A stretch of DNA of 64,000 bases. Source: Schlesneria sphaerica (GTDB lineage: Bacteria; Planctomycetota; Planctomycetia; Planctomycetales; Planctomycetaceae). Both the position numbers and the translations under genes were made by a program. Within the stretch, counting starts at the first letter, position 1. Every line of letters starts with the position of its first letter. This document shows positions 53,785 to 63,789 of this stretch, one piece after another. A model generated the notes under the pieces. The model made no database searches. It had not been told where the DNA came from and saw nothing but the letters and a program-made list of their open reading frames with translations. The stretch lies in assembly GCF_044336245.1 (NCBI RefSeq), contig NZ_CP172346.1, positions 1 through 64,000 on the forward strand. Reading direction: 5' to 3'.

Positions 53785-56688
53785 TCATTGCCCTCGCAAC
53801 TTTTGAGCCCGTGCGTTGTTGCTGTCTCCTTTCAGAACCTCCTCAATCAAGACATCCGCTTTTTCCTTTTGCCCGCTGGCTAAATACGCTTGAGCGAGCC
53901 CCAACTGTGCATCTGTGCTTTTGGGCTTGAGTTCCAGGGCGGTCTCGAATTCGCGGATCGCTTGCCCAAATTCCTTCGTGCCCAGCAGTGCTTCGCCAAG
54001 GATCCTGTGAACTTCGGCATCGAGTACATCGATGTGCAGCGCGAGCTTGCCAAACTTATACGCTGTTTCGAATTTTCCTTCTTCAAGTGCGAGTTCCGCC
54101 AGTGCTTTTCGGGGGGCAGGGTCGTCTGACTCAATCCGGACAAGTGTCTCCAGCGCCGCTCGTCGGGTTTCCGTATTTCCTGTCAGTTTTGCGGCTGCGG
54201 CAGTCCCCTTCCACCACTCGCTCTCGTAAGGAAAATGTTCCTTCCCGAGTTCACTCAGGGTGATCGCCTCTTCGGGACGCTTCTGTTTCAACCGGATCTT
54301 CATCAGAAGTTCGACGACCTGCTTATTCGGATGAGCATTGTCGAGTGCCGGTTCCAGCACCTGCGCTGCTTCATCCAGGCGATCATCCCGCAGGTGCAGC
54401 AGTGACAACACCGTTGCCGCAACGGGCTGAGAAGGTTCCTTCTTCAGGACTCCCTCTGCAATCGTTTTTGCATCCTCACGTTTTTTGATGATTAACATGA
54501 GTTTCGCATAGTTTGCTGCCGCTTTCGGATCCTCTTTGTTTTTCTCGTACGCCTTTTCGATCTGAGCGGGTCTCAATTCCTCTTCGGAAGCGTCCTGACT
54601 CTTGCGGAGACCTGCGACCAGTTTGTCGAGGTAATCCCGATATCCTTTCTCGAAGTCAGTTTTATCGACGTTGAAGACTTCCGGAATCGCCTGGTCGGTG
54701 GTCAGGTTCCGACGATACGCGTCGAGCAGCTTCGCCAGCGTGGGCTCACCAAAACGTTCAACCATATACTCTGCGTACAGCACGCTTTGGCAGTAAGCGA
54801 AATTCCAGTTCTCCTGATTGCCCGCGCGGATAAATCCCATGCTCAGGTTATCAAGATTCTTGAGCTCCCCTTTGGGAACGCGTTTCAGGAGAAGATCGTT
54901 CCATTCGACAGGTGTTGGATACCCTTCTGAGCGGACTGCCAGGGCTTCCGTGTACCAGTGAGGGATATTGAACTTCGTCTGCTGGAGAGTCAGCACATGA
55001 ACGAACTCATGCTTCAGCACACGTGCCCAGTTCAACGGCTGTTCCATGGAACCGGGGCTTTGCATGGCGACGATCACACCCGTCGAGGCGCCGATCGTCT
55101 GGACCCAGGGAAGTCCCACCATGCGAGCGCTGAACCATTGGTGTCCTGACAGTCCTTTGGCCGTGTTGTAGATTTCAATCTGCGTGCGTGTCTCGGGTTC
55201 GAATCCGAAAAGTTCCGTCAGTTCCGGATAGACCTCCTCCAGGTACTCAGCCATATAGCGAGCAAGCAGCTTGTCGAGTTTGCCGTCGGCTCGCACCACG
55301 AAGTGTTCTGTCTGATACGACTCGTAGTCATCGAGAACCTTGATGACCTTACGCATATTGCTGACTCGTACATGGTACGGGTCCATCTTGAAGGCTTCGT
55401 CGAGTGTTTTACGGGCGGCGTCGATCTGGCCCGTCTGCATATAGAGTTGACCCAACGCATTCTTCGGCTGAGACAACTGAGGCATCAATGCAATCGCTTG
55501 CTTGAGCAATGGTTCCGCCACAGTGTGCTGTCGGAACATATTGACGATTTCGGCTAATGAGGACAGGAAGTAGCCCGGCCTGGGATTTCTTGTCGCGACA
55601 TCGATCAGGATCTGTTCGCAGCGAGTTGGCTCCTCCAGTTTCAAGTCCTGAATATGGTCGAGATGGCTGACGAGTTGGTTCCAGCGAGCGGGGTCGGGCC
55701 ACCCGTCCTGAAGCATGCGCAAGGATGCCAGCAGGGCCAGTGTCTCGCTCTCGACCGGATTGACAGCCAAAGCCTCGGTCAGCAGTTTTTCGACCTCGTC
55801 AAAGTCACGGAAGTAGAGCTTGGCTGTGGCGAGTGCCTGAAGAGCACCGGTCGAACCTGGGGCAATTGTCAGGGCACGTTTCGCTGATTCTTCGACCTCA
55901 TCCCAGTCGTAGTCACCGATGGCCGACTTGGCCAGTTCGATATGTACCTCGGACGCGTTGGGGTTGATTGCCAGAGCGGCTTTCAATTCGGGGCGACCTT
56001 GTGCCTTGTTGTATTTTTCGAGCAGCAGTCCACCGGATGCCAGGTGTGCCTGCCAGAAGATTTTATCTGCCTTCAATGCATCAACGGCGACGGTATTGAC
56101 GCAAAAATCGAATATCTGAGAGGCACTGTGCCAGCGCGCGTACTGTGATGCCCCTTTCGCCACGAGGAGTAGCGATTCGGGATCACGAGGTTGAGCCCGG
56201 TTGTAGTAACGCACGAACCAGCGGTAGCCGTCGTCGGCTTTCTTGAGTTCACCCTTCTCGGTATAGAGGTGGGCTTGTATGAGTCGAGCGACCAGTTGAT
56301 CGGGGTCGAGTTTAAGAGCGAGTCCCACAGCCGTCTCCGCTTCCTTTAGGCGACCGCGGCCGAAATGGAGCTTCGCCGAGTGAGCCTGTAACGGTGCCGA
56401 GTTTTCATGGGAGGCGATGGCCGCAGCGATCGTTTCCTCCGCTGCGGCTCGTTCACCCTGTGCAAGCTGCGATTCGCTTCTCAGTAAAGCGATTTGGACT
56501 GGATCGAGGTCGGGGGCCCTGGACTCTTCCAGCTTTTCCAGAGTTTCAATGGCTTCTTCGTAGCGTCCTTTCTGGAAGTGCTCGCGTGCCGCGGCGAATC
56601 GGGTGGCGAATGTTTCTTCACCGAACAGCGAGGCATTGAGCGTCAGACTGTGCAGGGTCAGGACGGCAATCAGCAGAAAAGACTTCAT
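53785..56688 (-). CDS. Exported TPR protein with gluzincin (peptidase MA-like) domain
   Basis: A 967-aa protein with signal peptide (MKSFLLIAVLTLHSLTLNA). Residues about 25-450 are TPRs, for example ARIHFQKGRYEEAIETLEKL-type pairs and LGQLYMQTGQIDAARKTLDEA. The centre (about 470-720) is a zinc metallopeptidase of the MA clan: HEFVH at 560-564 and the third ligand E581 in PHWYTEALAVRSEG. A second TPR array (about 730-965) closes the chain, including ALAELALEEGKFETAYKFGK and LGLAQAYLASGQKEKADVL. Such proteins may process or hold other envelope proteins; substrate unknown. It is single and convergent with the Cys-rich gene. Confidence 0.85.
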   Translation of the reverse strand: MKSFLLIAVLTLHSLTLNASLFGEETFATRFAAAREHFQKGRYEEAIETLEKLEESRAPDLDPVQIALLRSESQLAQGERAAAEETIAAAIASHENSAPLQAHSAKLHFGRGRLKEAETAVGLALKLDPDQLVARLIQAHLYTEKGELKKADDGYRWFVRYYNRAQPRDPESLLLVAKGASQYARWHSASQIFDFCVNTVAVDALKADKIFWQAHLASGGLLLEKYNKAQGRPELKAALAINPNASEVHIELAKSAIGDYDWDEVEESAKRALTIAPGSTGALQALATAKLYFRDFDEVEKLLTEALAVNPVESETLALLASLRMLQDGWPDPARWNQLVSHLDHIQDLKLEEPTRCEQILIDVATRNPRPGYFLSSLAEIVNMFRQHTVAEPLLKQAIALMPQLSQPKNALGQLYMQTGQIDAARKTLDEAFKMDPYHVRVSNMRKVIKVLDDYESYQTEHFVVRADGKLDKLLARYMAEYLEEVYPELTELFGFEPETRTQIEIYNTAKGLSGHQWFSARMVGLPWVQTIGASTGVIVAMQSPGSMEQPLNWARVLKHEFVHVLTLQQTKFNIPHWYTEALAVRSEGYPTPVEWNDLLLKRVPKGELKNLDNLSMGFIRAGNQENWNFAYCQSVLYAEYMVERFGEPTLAKLLDAYRRNLTTDQAIPEVFNVDKTDFEKGYRDYLDKLVAGLRKSQDASEEELRPAQIEKAYEKNKEDPKAAANYAKLMLIIKKREDAKTIAEGVLKKEPSQPVAATVLSLLHLRDDRLDEAAQVLEPALDNAHPNKQVVELLMKIRLKQKRPEEAITLSELGKEHFPYESEWWKGTAAAAKLTGNTETRRAALETLVRIESDDPAPRKALAELALEEGKFETAYKFGKLALHIDVLDAEVHRILGEALLGTKEFGQAIREFETALELKPKSTDAQLGLAQAYLASGQKEKADVLIEEVLKGDSNNARAQKLRGQ

Positions 56689-56966
56689 TCGGCGGTACCT
56701 GCATCAGGGAACAAAACCGTAGAACAGTTCGACGCTACCTTAACATCCTCTGCGACGCAACTTGACAGTCCGACTCTGGTCCATTTAAGGATCTCACGCT
56801 GTCGAATACTGGCCTCCGTCAAACCATTCCAAGGCCATTAAATGCTGTTAAGGTCGAGGTCGCGGTGATCTGGGAGAGCACCTGATGCTTATTATACGCA
56901 TCAGCGGCCATTCCCGAATCAACGCGTCCCCGACCTTTGCAGGCGGATGACAACATCGTGCTGCCG

Positions 56967-57797
56967 TCAGTTCATACTGGGGTCCCAGGCACTGGCCACT
57001 GGAGTGTCTGGAGCGAGAACATAGATCTCCACGCGGCGGTTCTTCTGGCGAGTCTGTTCGGTCGAGTTGGGTTCCACTGGCTGGTGAGCCCCGTAGCCGG
57101 AGATACCCATTCGGTTCTCGTTGATCCCCGACTTGCGAAGGGCTCGCATCACAGACAGGGCCCGGTTTGCCGAGAGACCCATGTTGTCGTGGTGCTTGTC
57201 AGCCGTTGATTTGCGAGAGACCGGTTTGTCATCGGTATGACCGGATACGAGAACCTTCAGGCTGCGAGCATCCCCCTGATTCATGATCTGGGCGAACTCG
57301 TCCAGAATCTGCTTGGCTCGAGGCTGAATGTCGTCGCTTCCGGAAGCAAACAGCAAGTCTGTCGAGAACTTGCTGACGCCCGTGTGTGGATCGAAATCGA
57401 AATCCTTGTATTTCTTTCGCATCTCTTCCAGACGCCGATTCGATTCATCCGAAAGCGGGTTGTTCGAAGGCTTGTTTCCGACCAGCAGGGTTCGCATACG
57501 GTCTTCCAGCTCGTTGTTGGCTGACGCGAGGTTTCCCAGGCGGGCGTTGGCTGCATCCAGACTTTGCTTGGCCGCAAGGTACTGTTGCTCCATCGCGGCC
57601 TTTTCGGCCGCAAGCTGGCTTGCCGTTTGTCCCATGCCGTTGCGTTCCATGGCCAGCATCTTGTTCTGCTGGTAGAGCTGTTGAGCTCGCAACTGGCTTT
57701 GCTGCAGGGCGTTTCGTGGAGGTGCGCTCCGACATCCGATGGCCATAATCAGGCACATCACGATACCAGTGGTAATGCAGACCCGCGTACCAAACAT
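56967..57797 (-). CDS. OmpA-family outer-membrane lipoprotein
   Basis: A 276-aa lipoprotein: the signal IVMCLIMAIGC gives lipid-modified Cys22. Residues about 30-100 form a Gln/Ala-rich coiled coil (LRAQQLYQQNKMLAMERNGM, ANARLGNLASANNELEDRM), reaching from the outer membrane. The C-terminal OmpA/MotB peptidoglycan-binding domain (about 140-265) shows FASGSDDIQPRAKQILDEFA, VSGHTDDKPV, NRALSVMRALRKSGINENRM and QKNRRVEIYVL. The domain ties the membrane to peptidoglycan, consistent with planctomycetes having that polymer. It is a single gene. Confidence 0.92.
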   Translation of the reverse strand: MFGTRVCITTGIVMCLIMAIGCRSAPPRNALQQSQLRAQQLYQQNKMLAMERNGMGQTASQLAAEKAAMEQQYLAAKQSLDAANARLGNLASANNELEDRMRTLLVGNKPSNNPLSDESNRRLEEMRKKYKDFDFDPHTGVSKFSTDLLFASGSDDIQPRAKQILDEFAQIMNQGDARSLKVLVSGHTDDKPVSRKSTADKHHDNMGLSANRALSVMRALRKSGINENRMGISGYGAHQPVEPNSTEQTRQKNRRVEIYVLAPDTPVASAWDPSMN

Positions 57798-58196
57798 CGA
57801 AGACTCCTCGGTTTAAGCGCGCCGACGCGGGATCGACAGTGGGGTTCGAACGTGTGTCAAGGTCAATGACGACGTAGGAAAAGCATCCACTGCACGACTG
57901 ACGCAACGGTCAATGTACGATGAGAGTTGAATTGAATTTTTGGAGAGAGAGATTGGGGCGTACGGTTCATCGAATCCGTCTGTCCATCGTTCCCGCAATG
58001 GACAGAACTCGCGAACCATTCGCGGCGGATTTATAGTGAGGGGCCTGAACACTGCCAAGAGGAATATTGAGCGAAAGTTCGCGGTCCCGCTATGGAATCC
58101 GCGAAAAACCTCTACACCTGCTGCAGGGTTCGGCGAATTCCGCCGATGAGTTCAGGCGGTTCTGGAACCTGTTCAGCCCCCTTCCCGTTTCGCCCC
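57798..58196. other. Intergenic region, 399 bases
   Basis: It is downstream of lutB and upstream of the OmpA lipoprotein gene. Only short shadow frames; no element recognised. Confidence 0.35.
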
Positions 58197-59585
58197 TTAG
58201 TCCGAACGTTTTCGCTTGCTGTACAGTTCGCGGAAGCTCTGTTTGGGCATGGGAGGCAATTCACGCTGTCGGCCCCATGCATTCAGGCGATTGTAGACCA
58301 TAAAGCGAGGCAGTTTGGGAAGCAGCCAGCGACCAATCTTCCCTGATGCGGTGAACAACCAGGTATTCCCCAGCACGATTCTTGCGAATTTCATCGACAT
58401 TCGCTTGGTCCAAGGGAGATAACCTCGAACCGCGATCTCACGTCTCCAGGTGAGTAACTGGGTGTGCAGGTCGATCTTGACGGGGCAGACGTCGCTGCAC
58501 GATCCGCACAGGCTACAGGCGAAAGGGAGGCTGTGGTGGGTCTTGGCATCGCGCGAAGGTGCCAGAATCGAGCCGATCGGGCCCGGAATGGTGGTCTCGT
58601 AACTATGTCCCCCGCTCCGCCGGTAGACGGGACAGGTATTCATACAGGCCCCGCAGCGGATGCAGTTCAGGGATCGTCGAAATTCGGGGGAACCAAGGAT
58701 ATCGCTGCGGCCATTATCCAGCAGGACAATGTGCAGCTCGCCCCCGCGCATCGGGCCGTGAAAATGCGAAGAATAGGTTGTGATGGGCTGGCCTGTTGCC
58801 GAACGTGCCAGCAGTCGCAGGAAGACGCTCATGTCTTTCGCACGCGGGATCAGCTTTTCGATTCCCATGCAGGCAATATGAACTTTCGGAAGCGAAACAC
58901 CCAGGTCGGCGTTCCCTTCGTTCGTGCACACGACAAAGCCGCCCGTTTCCGCGATCGCGAAATTGACCCCGGTGATGCCAACGTCGGCCCCGAGGAACTT
59001 GCGCCTCAGCTCATCACGAGCAGCATTAACGAGGTACGGAGGATCTGTGGCACCGGCGTCGGTACCGATGTGCTTGTGAAAGAGGTCCCCGATTTCCTCA
59101 CGTTTGATGTGGATCGCCGGCATGACGATATGTGACGGCGGTTCGTTCCGCAGTTGCACAATCCACTCACCCAGGTCCGTGTCGACGACTTCGACGTCGT
59201 GCCGTTCCAGAAAGGGGTTGAGGTGGCATTCCTCTGTCAGCATCGATTTGCTTTTGACGACCTTCTTGGCGTCATGCTTCTTGATGATGTCCAGCACGAT
59301 TTGATTGTGTTCGGCCGGGGTTCGTGCCCAGTGCACCGTCGCGCCGAGTCGGGTCGCGTTCCGTTCAAACTCTTCCAGGTAGTCACCTAACCGCGACATC
59401 GTGTGCAGCTTGATCTCCGATGCTCGCTGACGCAGTTCTTCCCACTCGGGCAGAGTGGACGCGGCTTTGTCGCGTTTGGAGCGTACGAACCAGAGGCTTT
59501 GATCGTGCCAGTGGGCTCGCGCGTCATCTGCCACGAATGTGCTTGCGTTTTCCGGGTGTTCGTGGTGGACCAATGTTTGGGACAT
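58197..59585 (-). CDS. lutB: Lactate utilisation iron-sulfur protein LutB
   Basis: A 462-aa protein of the LutB/YkgF family. The N-terminal LUD domain (about 50-290) contains TRLGATVHWARTPAEHNQIV, KSKSMLTEECHLN and GVNFAIAETGGFVVCTNEGN. Two 4Fe-4S motifs follow: CIRCGACMNTCPVYRR and CSLCGSCSDVCPVKID. The C-terminal part (FTASGKIGRWLLPKLPRF) is as in the family. With LutA and LutC it oxidises L-lactate to pyruvate and passes electrons on. Neither partner gene lies beside it here, which is unusual. The start at 59585 is the first ATG and agrees with family length. Confidence 0.92.
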   Translation of the reverse strand: MSQTLVHHEHPENASTFVADDARAHWHDQSLWFVRSKRDKAASTLPEWEELRQRASEIKLHTMSRLGDYLEEFERNATRLGATVHWARTPAEHNQIVLDIIKKHDAKKVVKSKSMLTEECHLNPFLERHDVEVVDTDLGEWIVQLRNEPPSHIVMPAIHIKREEIGDLFHKHIGTDAGATDPPYLVNAARDELRRKFLGADVGITGVNFAIAETGGFVVCTNEGNADLGVSLPKVHIACMGIEKLIPRAKDMSVFLRLLARSATGQPITTYSSHFHGPMRGGELHIVLLDNGRSDILGSPEFRRSLNCIRCGACMNTCPVYRRSGGHSYETTIPGPIGSILAPSRDAKTHHSLPFACSLCGSCSDVCPVKIDLHTQLLTWRREIAVRGYLPWTKRMSMKFARIVLGNTWLFTASGKIGRWLLPKLPRFMVYNRLNAWGRQRELPPMPKQSFRELYSKRKRSD

Positions 59586-59784
59586 GCTGCACTAGCGAGT
59601 TGAAGAGGAAGGATCGGCGACAGTCAAAATTGACACTCGAACTTGTCCCGGTGGTCTGACGCAATCCGTTCTATCAGAATCGAATCCGACGGTTGGACGC
59701 TGACAATCGAGAACAGTCCCCTTGTATGTTACGCAACTCGGCACGGTGCCGACCAGCGAAGCGGTCAGCTTTGATGCGAGGAGA

Positions 59785-61077
59785 TCAGGGTGGGGTTTCC
59801 CCCAGCAGCAGATTCCGGAACGACAAATCGGTCGTGGGATCGTGGCCTTGAAGGCTCAAATGACCGGCTGCCGTTCGACTTCCTTCGCGCGGGTTTTCAT
59901 TGGCCGGACGTTCGTCTGTCCAGTCAACCAGCTGCGTTCCGTTGACCCAGGTGGCAATGTGGTTGCCATCGGCGATCAATGTTGATGTCAGCCACTCGTA
60001 GTCATCCGAGACGACGCGCCGTGCCGAGACACGTTTGAAGATTCCACCGGTACCATGATCGACGGGTTGTGTGCGATCACCGTTTTTGAAGCCGTTATGG
60101 ATCTGGAACTCATAACCGTGTGAAGGAGCCTCTTCTGTCCCCCGCATGGCCCGGAAGAATACTCCACTGTTCAGTTCTTTCCCGTTGGTCACCGCCTGGA
60201 ATTGAAGTACGAAATTCCCCGCTGTCAGATCCGTTTCCAGAAATCCGCGACCATTCAGGACTCGGATTGCTCCGTTGCTGACCGTGAACTGACTCTTCGA
60301 TCCGGGGACCTCATGCCATCCTGCAAGTGTCTTTCCATCAAATAGAGGCCTGGTTCCCAGCGGCTTCAGATAGACATTGCGGAACTCGATCTTTCCGCCG
60401 TTCATCTGCAGTCCGATGTGGCCAGTCTTGAGTGGATTTTCTGTTTCGTCGGTGTATTCCAGAACCTGCTTGCCATCGAATTTGACGGTGACCGAAGGTC
60501 CTTCAACCCGGACATGGAACGTGTGCCAGTCTCCATCGCCCTGCACGACGCTGGCGGGGTTCTTTCGGCCAACCAGACTCGCTGTCGCGAATTCCGTTCG
60601 GGAATCGCACATGTTCAGTTCGTAGCAGTCGACGTCAGGAGCAGTCGGGTTAAACACGGAACGAAGGAAGATCCCGCTGTTTCCACCCTTCTCCAGTCGG
60701 TACTGGCAGAGCAGCTCATAGTCGGCAAAACGGGTGGTCGTCATCAGCAACCCTTTGTCGGCGGCGTCGCTCGACTTTGCAGTGATTACGCCATCGCTGG
60801 CGGTCCACTCAAGGGCGCTATTGGATTTCCAGCCGAACAAGGTGTGGCCGTCGAACAAGCGGATCCACCCGGCCTGGATTTCTTCGTTGGCTAGCCAGTT
60901 TGAGCCATCGGCAGTGGGGGCTTCGAGAATAGGCCCCTGATCTTTGACGGGGGCCGAAGCTGCTGTGCCCCCGGGCGAATCTGAAACTGTCGCGTCGTTC
61001 TTGTCCGCGGGTGGCTGCTGCGCACAGCCGACGACGAGAGTCAGGCAAAAGAAAATCCGGCTGAATGAACGGCTCAT
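59785..61077 (-). CDS. Lipoprotein with two 3-keto-disaccharide hydrolase (DUF1080) domains
   Basis: A 430-aa lipoprotein; the lipobox is in FFCLTLVVGC. After a Ser/Ala/Asp linker come two DUF1080 modules of concanavalin-A fold: the first about 65-245 (WIRLFDGHTLFGWKSNSALEW ... TGHIGLQMNGGKIEFRNVYL), the second about 250-428 (PLFDGKTLAGWHEVPGS ... AGHLSLQGHDPTTDLSFRNLLL). Members cleave 3-keto-glycosides or just bind sugars, and are very numerous in planctomycetes. The doubled form in one chain is less common. The ATG at 61077 opens the lipoprotein signal; one at 61104 is less likely. Single gene. Confidence 0.87.
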   Translation of the reverse strand: MSRSFSRIFFCLTLVVGCAQQPPADKNDATVSDSPGGTAASAPVKDQGPILEAPTADGSNWLANEEIQAGWIRLFDGHTLFGWKSNSALEWTASDGVITAKSSDAADKGLLMTTTRFADYELLCQYRLEKGGNSGIFLRSVFNPTAPDVDCYELNMCDSRTEFATASLVGRKNPASVVQGDGDWHTFHVRVEGPSVTVKFDGKQVLEYTDETENPLKTGHIGLQMNGGKIEFRNVYLKPLGTRPLFDGKTLAGWHEVPGSKSQFTVSNGAIRVLNGRGFLETDLTAGNFVLQFQAVTNGKELNSGVFFRAMRGTEEAPSHGYEFQIHNGFKNGDRTQPVDHGTGGIFKRVSARRVVSDDYEWLTSTLIADGNHIATWVNGTQLVDWTDERPANENPREGSRTAAGHLSLQGHDPTTDLSFRNLLLGETPP

Positions 61078-61165
61078 CGATCCAAGGCTCCTCGAGTCTT
61101 CCAAAGCAGCTGAGTTCAGGGGCGTTCCTTGCTGACCAGTGACATGGCCTTAAGACGACGTGGTT

Positions 61166-61627
61166 CTAAAAGCGGCCTGCCAACGCGTCGCGTTCGATGT
61201 CGAGCACTTTGTTGAGGCGACGCACATGCCGCTCATCGCTGCTGAATTCGGCACTCATGAATGCCTTGACCAGTTCAGTCGCGACTTCTTCCCCGACGAT
61301 ACGAGCGCCGATGCACAGGACATTCATGCTGTCGTGCTCAACGCCCTGATGAGCGGAGTAAGTGTCATGACAGATGGCGGCGCGAATACCGGGAATCTTG
61401 TTCGCGGCAACGCTGACCCCGACACCACTTCCACAAACCAGGATTCCTCGATCGGCCTGGTCGGCGATGATGGTTTCACCGACTTTTCTCGCATAGTCGG
61501 GGTAGTCGACAGAGCAGTTTGAGTCGGTGCCGCAATCGATCACCTGATGACCTGCTGCCTGAATCAGGGAAGCAACACGTTGCTTCAACGGGAAACCAGC
61601 GTGATCACAGCCGAGAGCGATTCGCAT
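61166..61627 (-). CDS. rpiB: Ribose-5-phosphate isomerase B
   Basis: A 153-aa RpiB/LacAB-type isomerase, interconverting ribose 5-phosphate and ribulose 5-phosphate in the pentose-phosphate pathway. Motifs: MRIALGCDHAGFPLK, VIDCGTDSNCSVDYPDYA, GILVCGSGVGVSVAANK with the catalytic Cys, and ICHDTYSAHQGVEHDSMNVLCIGARIVG. Length is typical. The ATG at 61627 fits the family start; one two codons earlier (61633) is possible. It lies alone on the minus strand between gltD and the DUF1080 lipoprotein gene. Confidence 0.95.
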   Translation of the reverse strand: MRIALGCDHAGFPLKQRVASLIQAAGHQVIDCGTDSNCSVDYPDYARKVGETIIADQADRGILVCGSGVGVSVAANKIPGIRAAICHDTYSAHQGVEHDSMNVLCIGARIVGEEVATELVKAFMSAEFSSDERHVRRLNKVLDIERDALAGRF

Positions 61628-61825
61628 ATTCATTTAGCCGAGTTTGAGGTCAAAAAGAGCAGTGATCGAAGGATGCTGACATTGTAGCGGGAAACAATGG
61701 CTGCACGACACTCGCTGCCATTTTTCGAATCGCGACCCGGAATCCTCTCAGGGACGACGAGTCCTTTTGTCCACAGAGGTTCCATCGCCACTTGCCTGTA
61801 CCTGAGGGACGCCGGGCAGAAAACA

Positions 61826-61853
61826 CCCCTCACCCCGCGGATGGGGTAAGGGG
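61826..61853 (-). terminator. Terminator after gltD
   Basis: CCCCTCACCCC and GGGGTAAGGGG pair with one bulge around GCGGAT; on the minus strand the stem is followed by TGTTTTC. It lies 65 bases beyond the gltD stop. Confidence 0.6.
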
Positions 61854-61917
61854 AATGTCTGTGGTTCGGGTGTCCATTGTGTCTCATGACAGCGAACTGC
61901 GGAGACGGGGTTCAGGA

Positions 61918-63384
61918 TCAGGGAAGGTCACTTCGTCCCATCAGGTACTTGTCACATTCCCGTGCAGCCCCTCGGCCTTCATTGATCGCCCAGACGATCA
62001 AACTTTGGCCCCGGCGGCAGTCACCTGCCGCGAAGACGCCGGGAACGTTGGTCGTGAACTGGCCGTGCGCTGCATCGTAGTTCGAGCGTGGGTCCAGTTT
62101 GACGCCGAGTTGTTCGGCGACGGTCGATTCAGGACCAAGAAACCCGAGAGCGAGGAAGACGAGATCCGCCGGGATTTCTCGTTCGGTACCGGGAATGACT
62201 TTGAACGGCGGTGCCGGTTCGGCTTTCGCAATTTTCAGAGCGCGAACTTCCCCCTTGTCATTCCCCAGGAATTCCACGGTCGTCGTGCTGAACAGACGTG
62301 GGTCTTCGCCGAAGATCGCTGCCACTTCCGCGTGGCCGTAGTCGACGCGGAAGATACGTGGCCACTGCGGCCAAGGGTTGTTGGGGGCACGGTTAGCGGG
62401 TGATTCGGGCACGATTTCCAGATTGATCACGCCCTTGCAGCCGTGACGAACCGAGGTGCCGATACAGTCATTTCCGGTATCACCACCACCGATGACCACG
62501 ACATGCTTGTCTTTCGCGCTGATGTACTGGCCATCAGAGTGTTGGGAATCGAGCAGGCTTTTCGTGTTTGCCGAAAGGAAGTCCATCGCCATGTGGATTC
62601 CCTTCAGTTGTCGACCAGGGATCGGCAGATCTCTCGGTCGGGTCGCCCCGGTGCTGAGGACGATGGCGTCGAACTGTTCGCGCAGGTCCATCGCACTGAT
62701 ATCACGCCCGATTTCGACACCGGTCCGAAACTTGACTCCTTCGGTGGCGAGCAGGTCAACACGGCGCTGGACGATATGCTTTTCCAATTTCATGTTGGGG
62801 ATACCGTACATGAGCAGCCCGCCAATTCGATCGGCACGCTCGAAGACGGTCACATCGTGGCCAACGCTATTGAGCTGAGCGGCAGCGGCGAGACCCGCAG
62901 GTCCCGAGCCGACGACGGCGACTCGCTTGCCAGTTCGAGACTGTGGCGGTTTCGGCTGAACCCAGCCATGTTCGAATCCGTGATCAATGATCGCGCATTC
63001 GATGCTCTTGATCGTCACGGGAGGATTTGTGATTCCCAGCACGCATGACCCCTCGCACGGAGCGGGGCAGACGCGGCCGGTGAACTCGGGGAAGTTATTG
63101 GTCTTATGCAGGCGATCCAGCGCTTCGCGCCAATGGCCACGGTAGACCAGGTCGTTCCACTCGGGAATCAGGTTGTTGACGGGACAGCCTGCTGCCATGC
63201 CCGCCATAAGTGTCCCGGTGTGACAGAAGGGGACTCCACAGTCCATACAGCGCGCACCTTGCGTACGCAGCTCCTTCTCGGACATGTGTTCATGAAATTC
63301 ATTCCAGTTCAGAACCCGCAACCGGGGATCGGTTTCGTTCGGCGTCTGTCGCTGGAACTCTTTAAAACCTGTCGGCTTACCCAT
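61918..63384 (-). CDS. gltD: Glutamate synthase (NADPH) small subunit
   Basis: A 488-aa flavoprotein that passes electrons from NADPH to the large subunit for glutamate synthesis from glutamine and 2-oxoglutarate. The N-terminal iron-sulfur region shows CMDCGVPFCHTGTLMAG, GCPVNNLIPEWNDLVYRG and GRVCPAPCEGSCVLGI. FAD binding: VAVVGSGPAGLAAAAQL; NADPH binding: VVIGGGDTGNDCIGTSVRHG; then GVFAAGDCRRGQSLIVWAI near the end. Length is typical. It lies 405 bases after the end of gltB on the same strand, an unusually wide gap for this pair. Confidence 0.96.
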   Translation of the reverse strand: MGKPTGFKEFQRQTPNETDPRLRVLNWNEFHEHMSEKELRTQGARCMDCGVPFCHTGTLMAGMAAGCPVNNLIPEWNDLVYRGHWREALDRLHKTNNFPEFTGRVCPAPCEGSCVLGITNPPVTIKSIECAIIDHGFEHGWVQPKPPQSRTGKRVAVVGSGPAGLAAAAQLNSVGHDVTVFERADRIGGLLMYGIPNMKLEKHIVQRRVDLLATEGVKFRTGVEIGRDISAMDLREQFDAIVLSTGATRPRDLPIPGRQLKGIHMAMDFLSANTKSLLDSQHSDGQYISAKDKHVVVIGGGDTGNDCIGTSVRHGCKGVINLEIVPESPANRAPNNPWPQWPRIFRVDYGHAEVAAIFGEDPRLFSTTTVEFLGNDKGEVRALKIAKAEPAPPFKVIPGTEREIPADLVFLALGFLGPESTVAEQLGVKLDPRSNYDAAHGQFTTNVPGVFAAGDCRRGQSLIVWAINEGRGAARECDKYLMGRSDLP

Positions 63385-63789
63385 TTGAATACCAAAGTTG
63401 TAGAAACGCGAATAATCCGGATGAAATCGGGTTGGTCGGTTCGATCGGGGTTTGTGCTTTTATCCCAACCGTCTGCGACACATCGACTCACCGCTCAGGA
63501 TGACATTTCATCGATCAAGCGTTTGGCGATTACTGAATGACTCTCGCCAATGAACACTCATCGACGACACGGGAAAATCAGGCGACTTCATTAACGACCC
63601 GGTGCCCGATTCGATTCAGGCACCGCATCGATTTGTTTCCAGGACAGCCATCCGCACAAGTTCCCTCATGGCTGAAACGGCACAGGGATGGTGCCAGCAA
63701 TCTCGTTCACGGGAAGGTCGTTGCGAGGACTCCGCGAGACGTGTTCCCGGAGGAGTTTTGAACGCCCCGCCGGGAACCTCGTTTTCACA
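63385..63789. other. Spacer between gltB and gltD
   Basis: 405 bases with only short, irregular frames. A separate gltD promoter would fit here, but no clear promoter or structure is seen. Confidence 0.35.
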
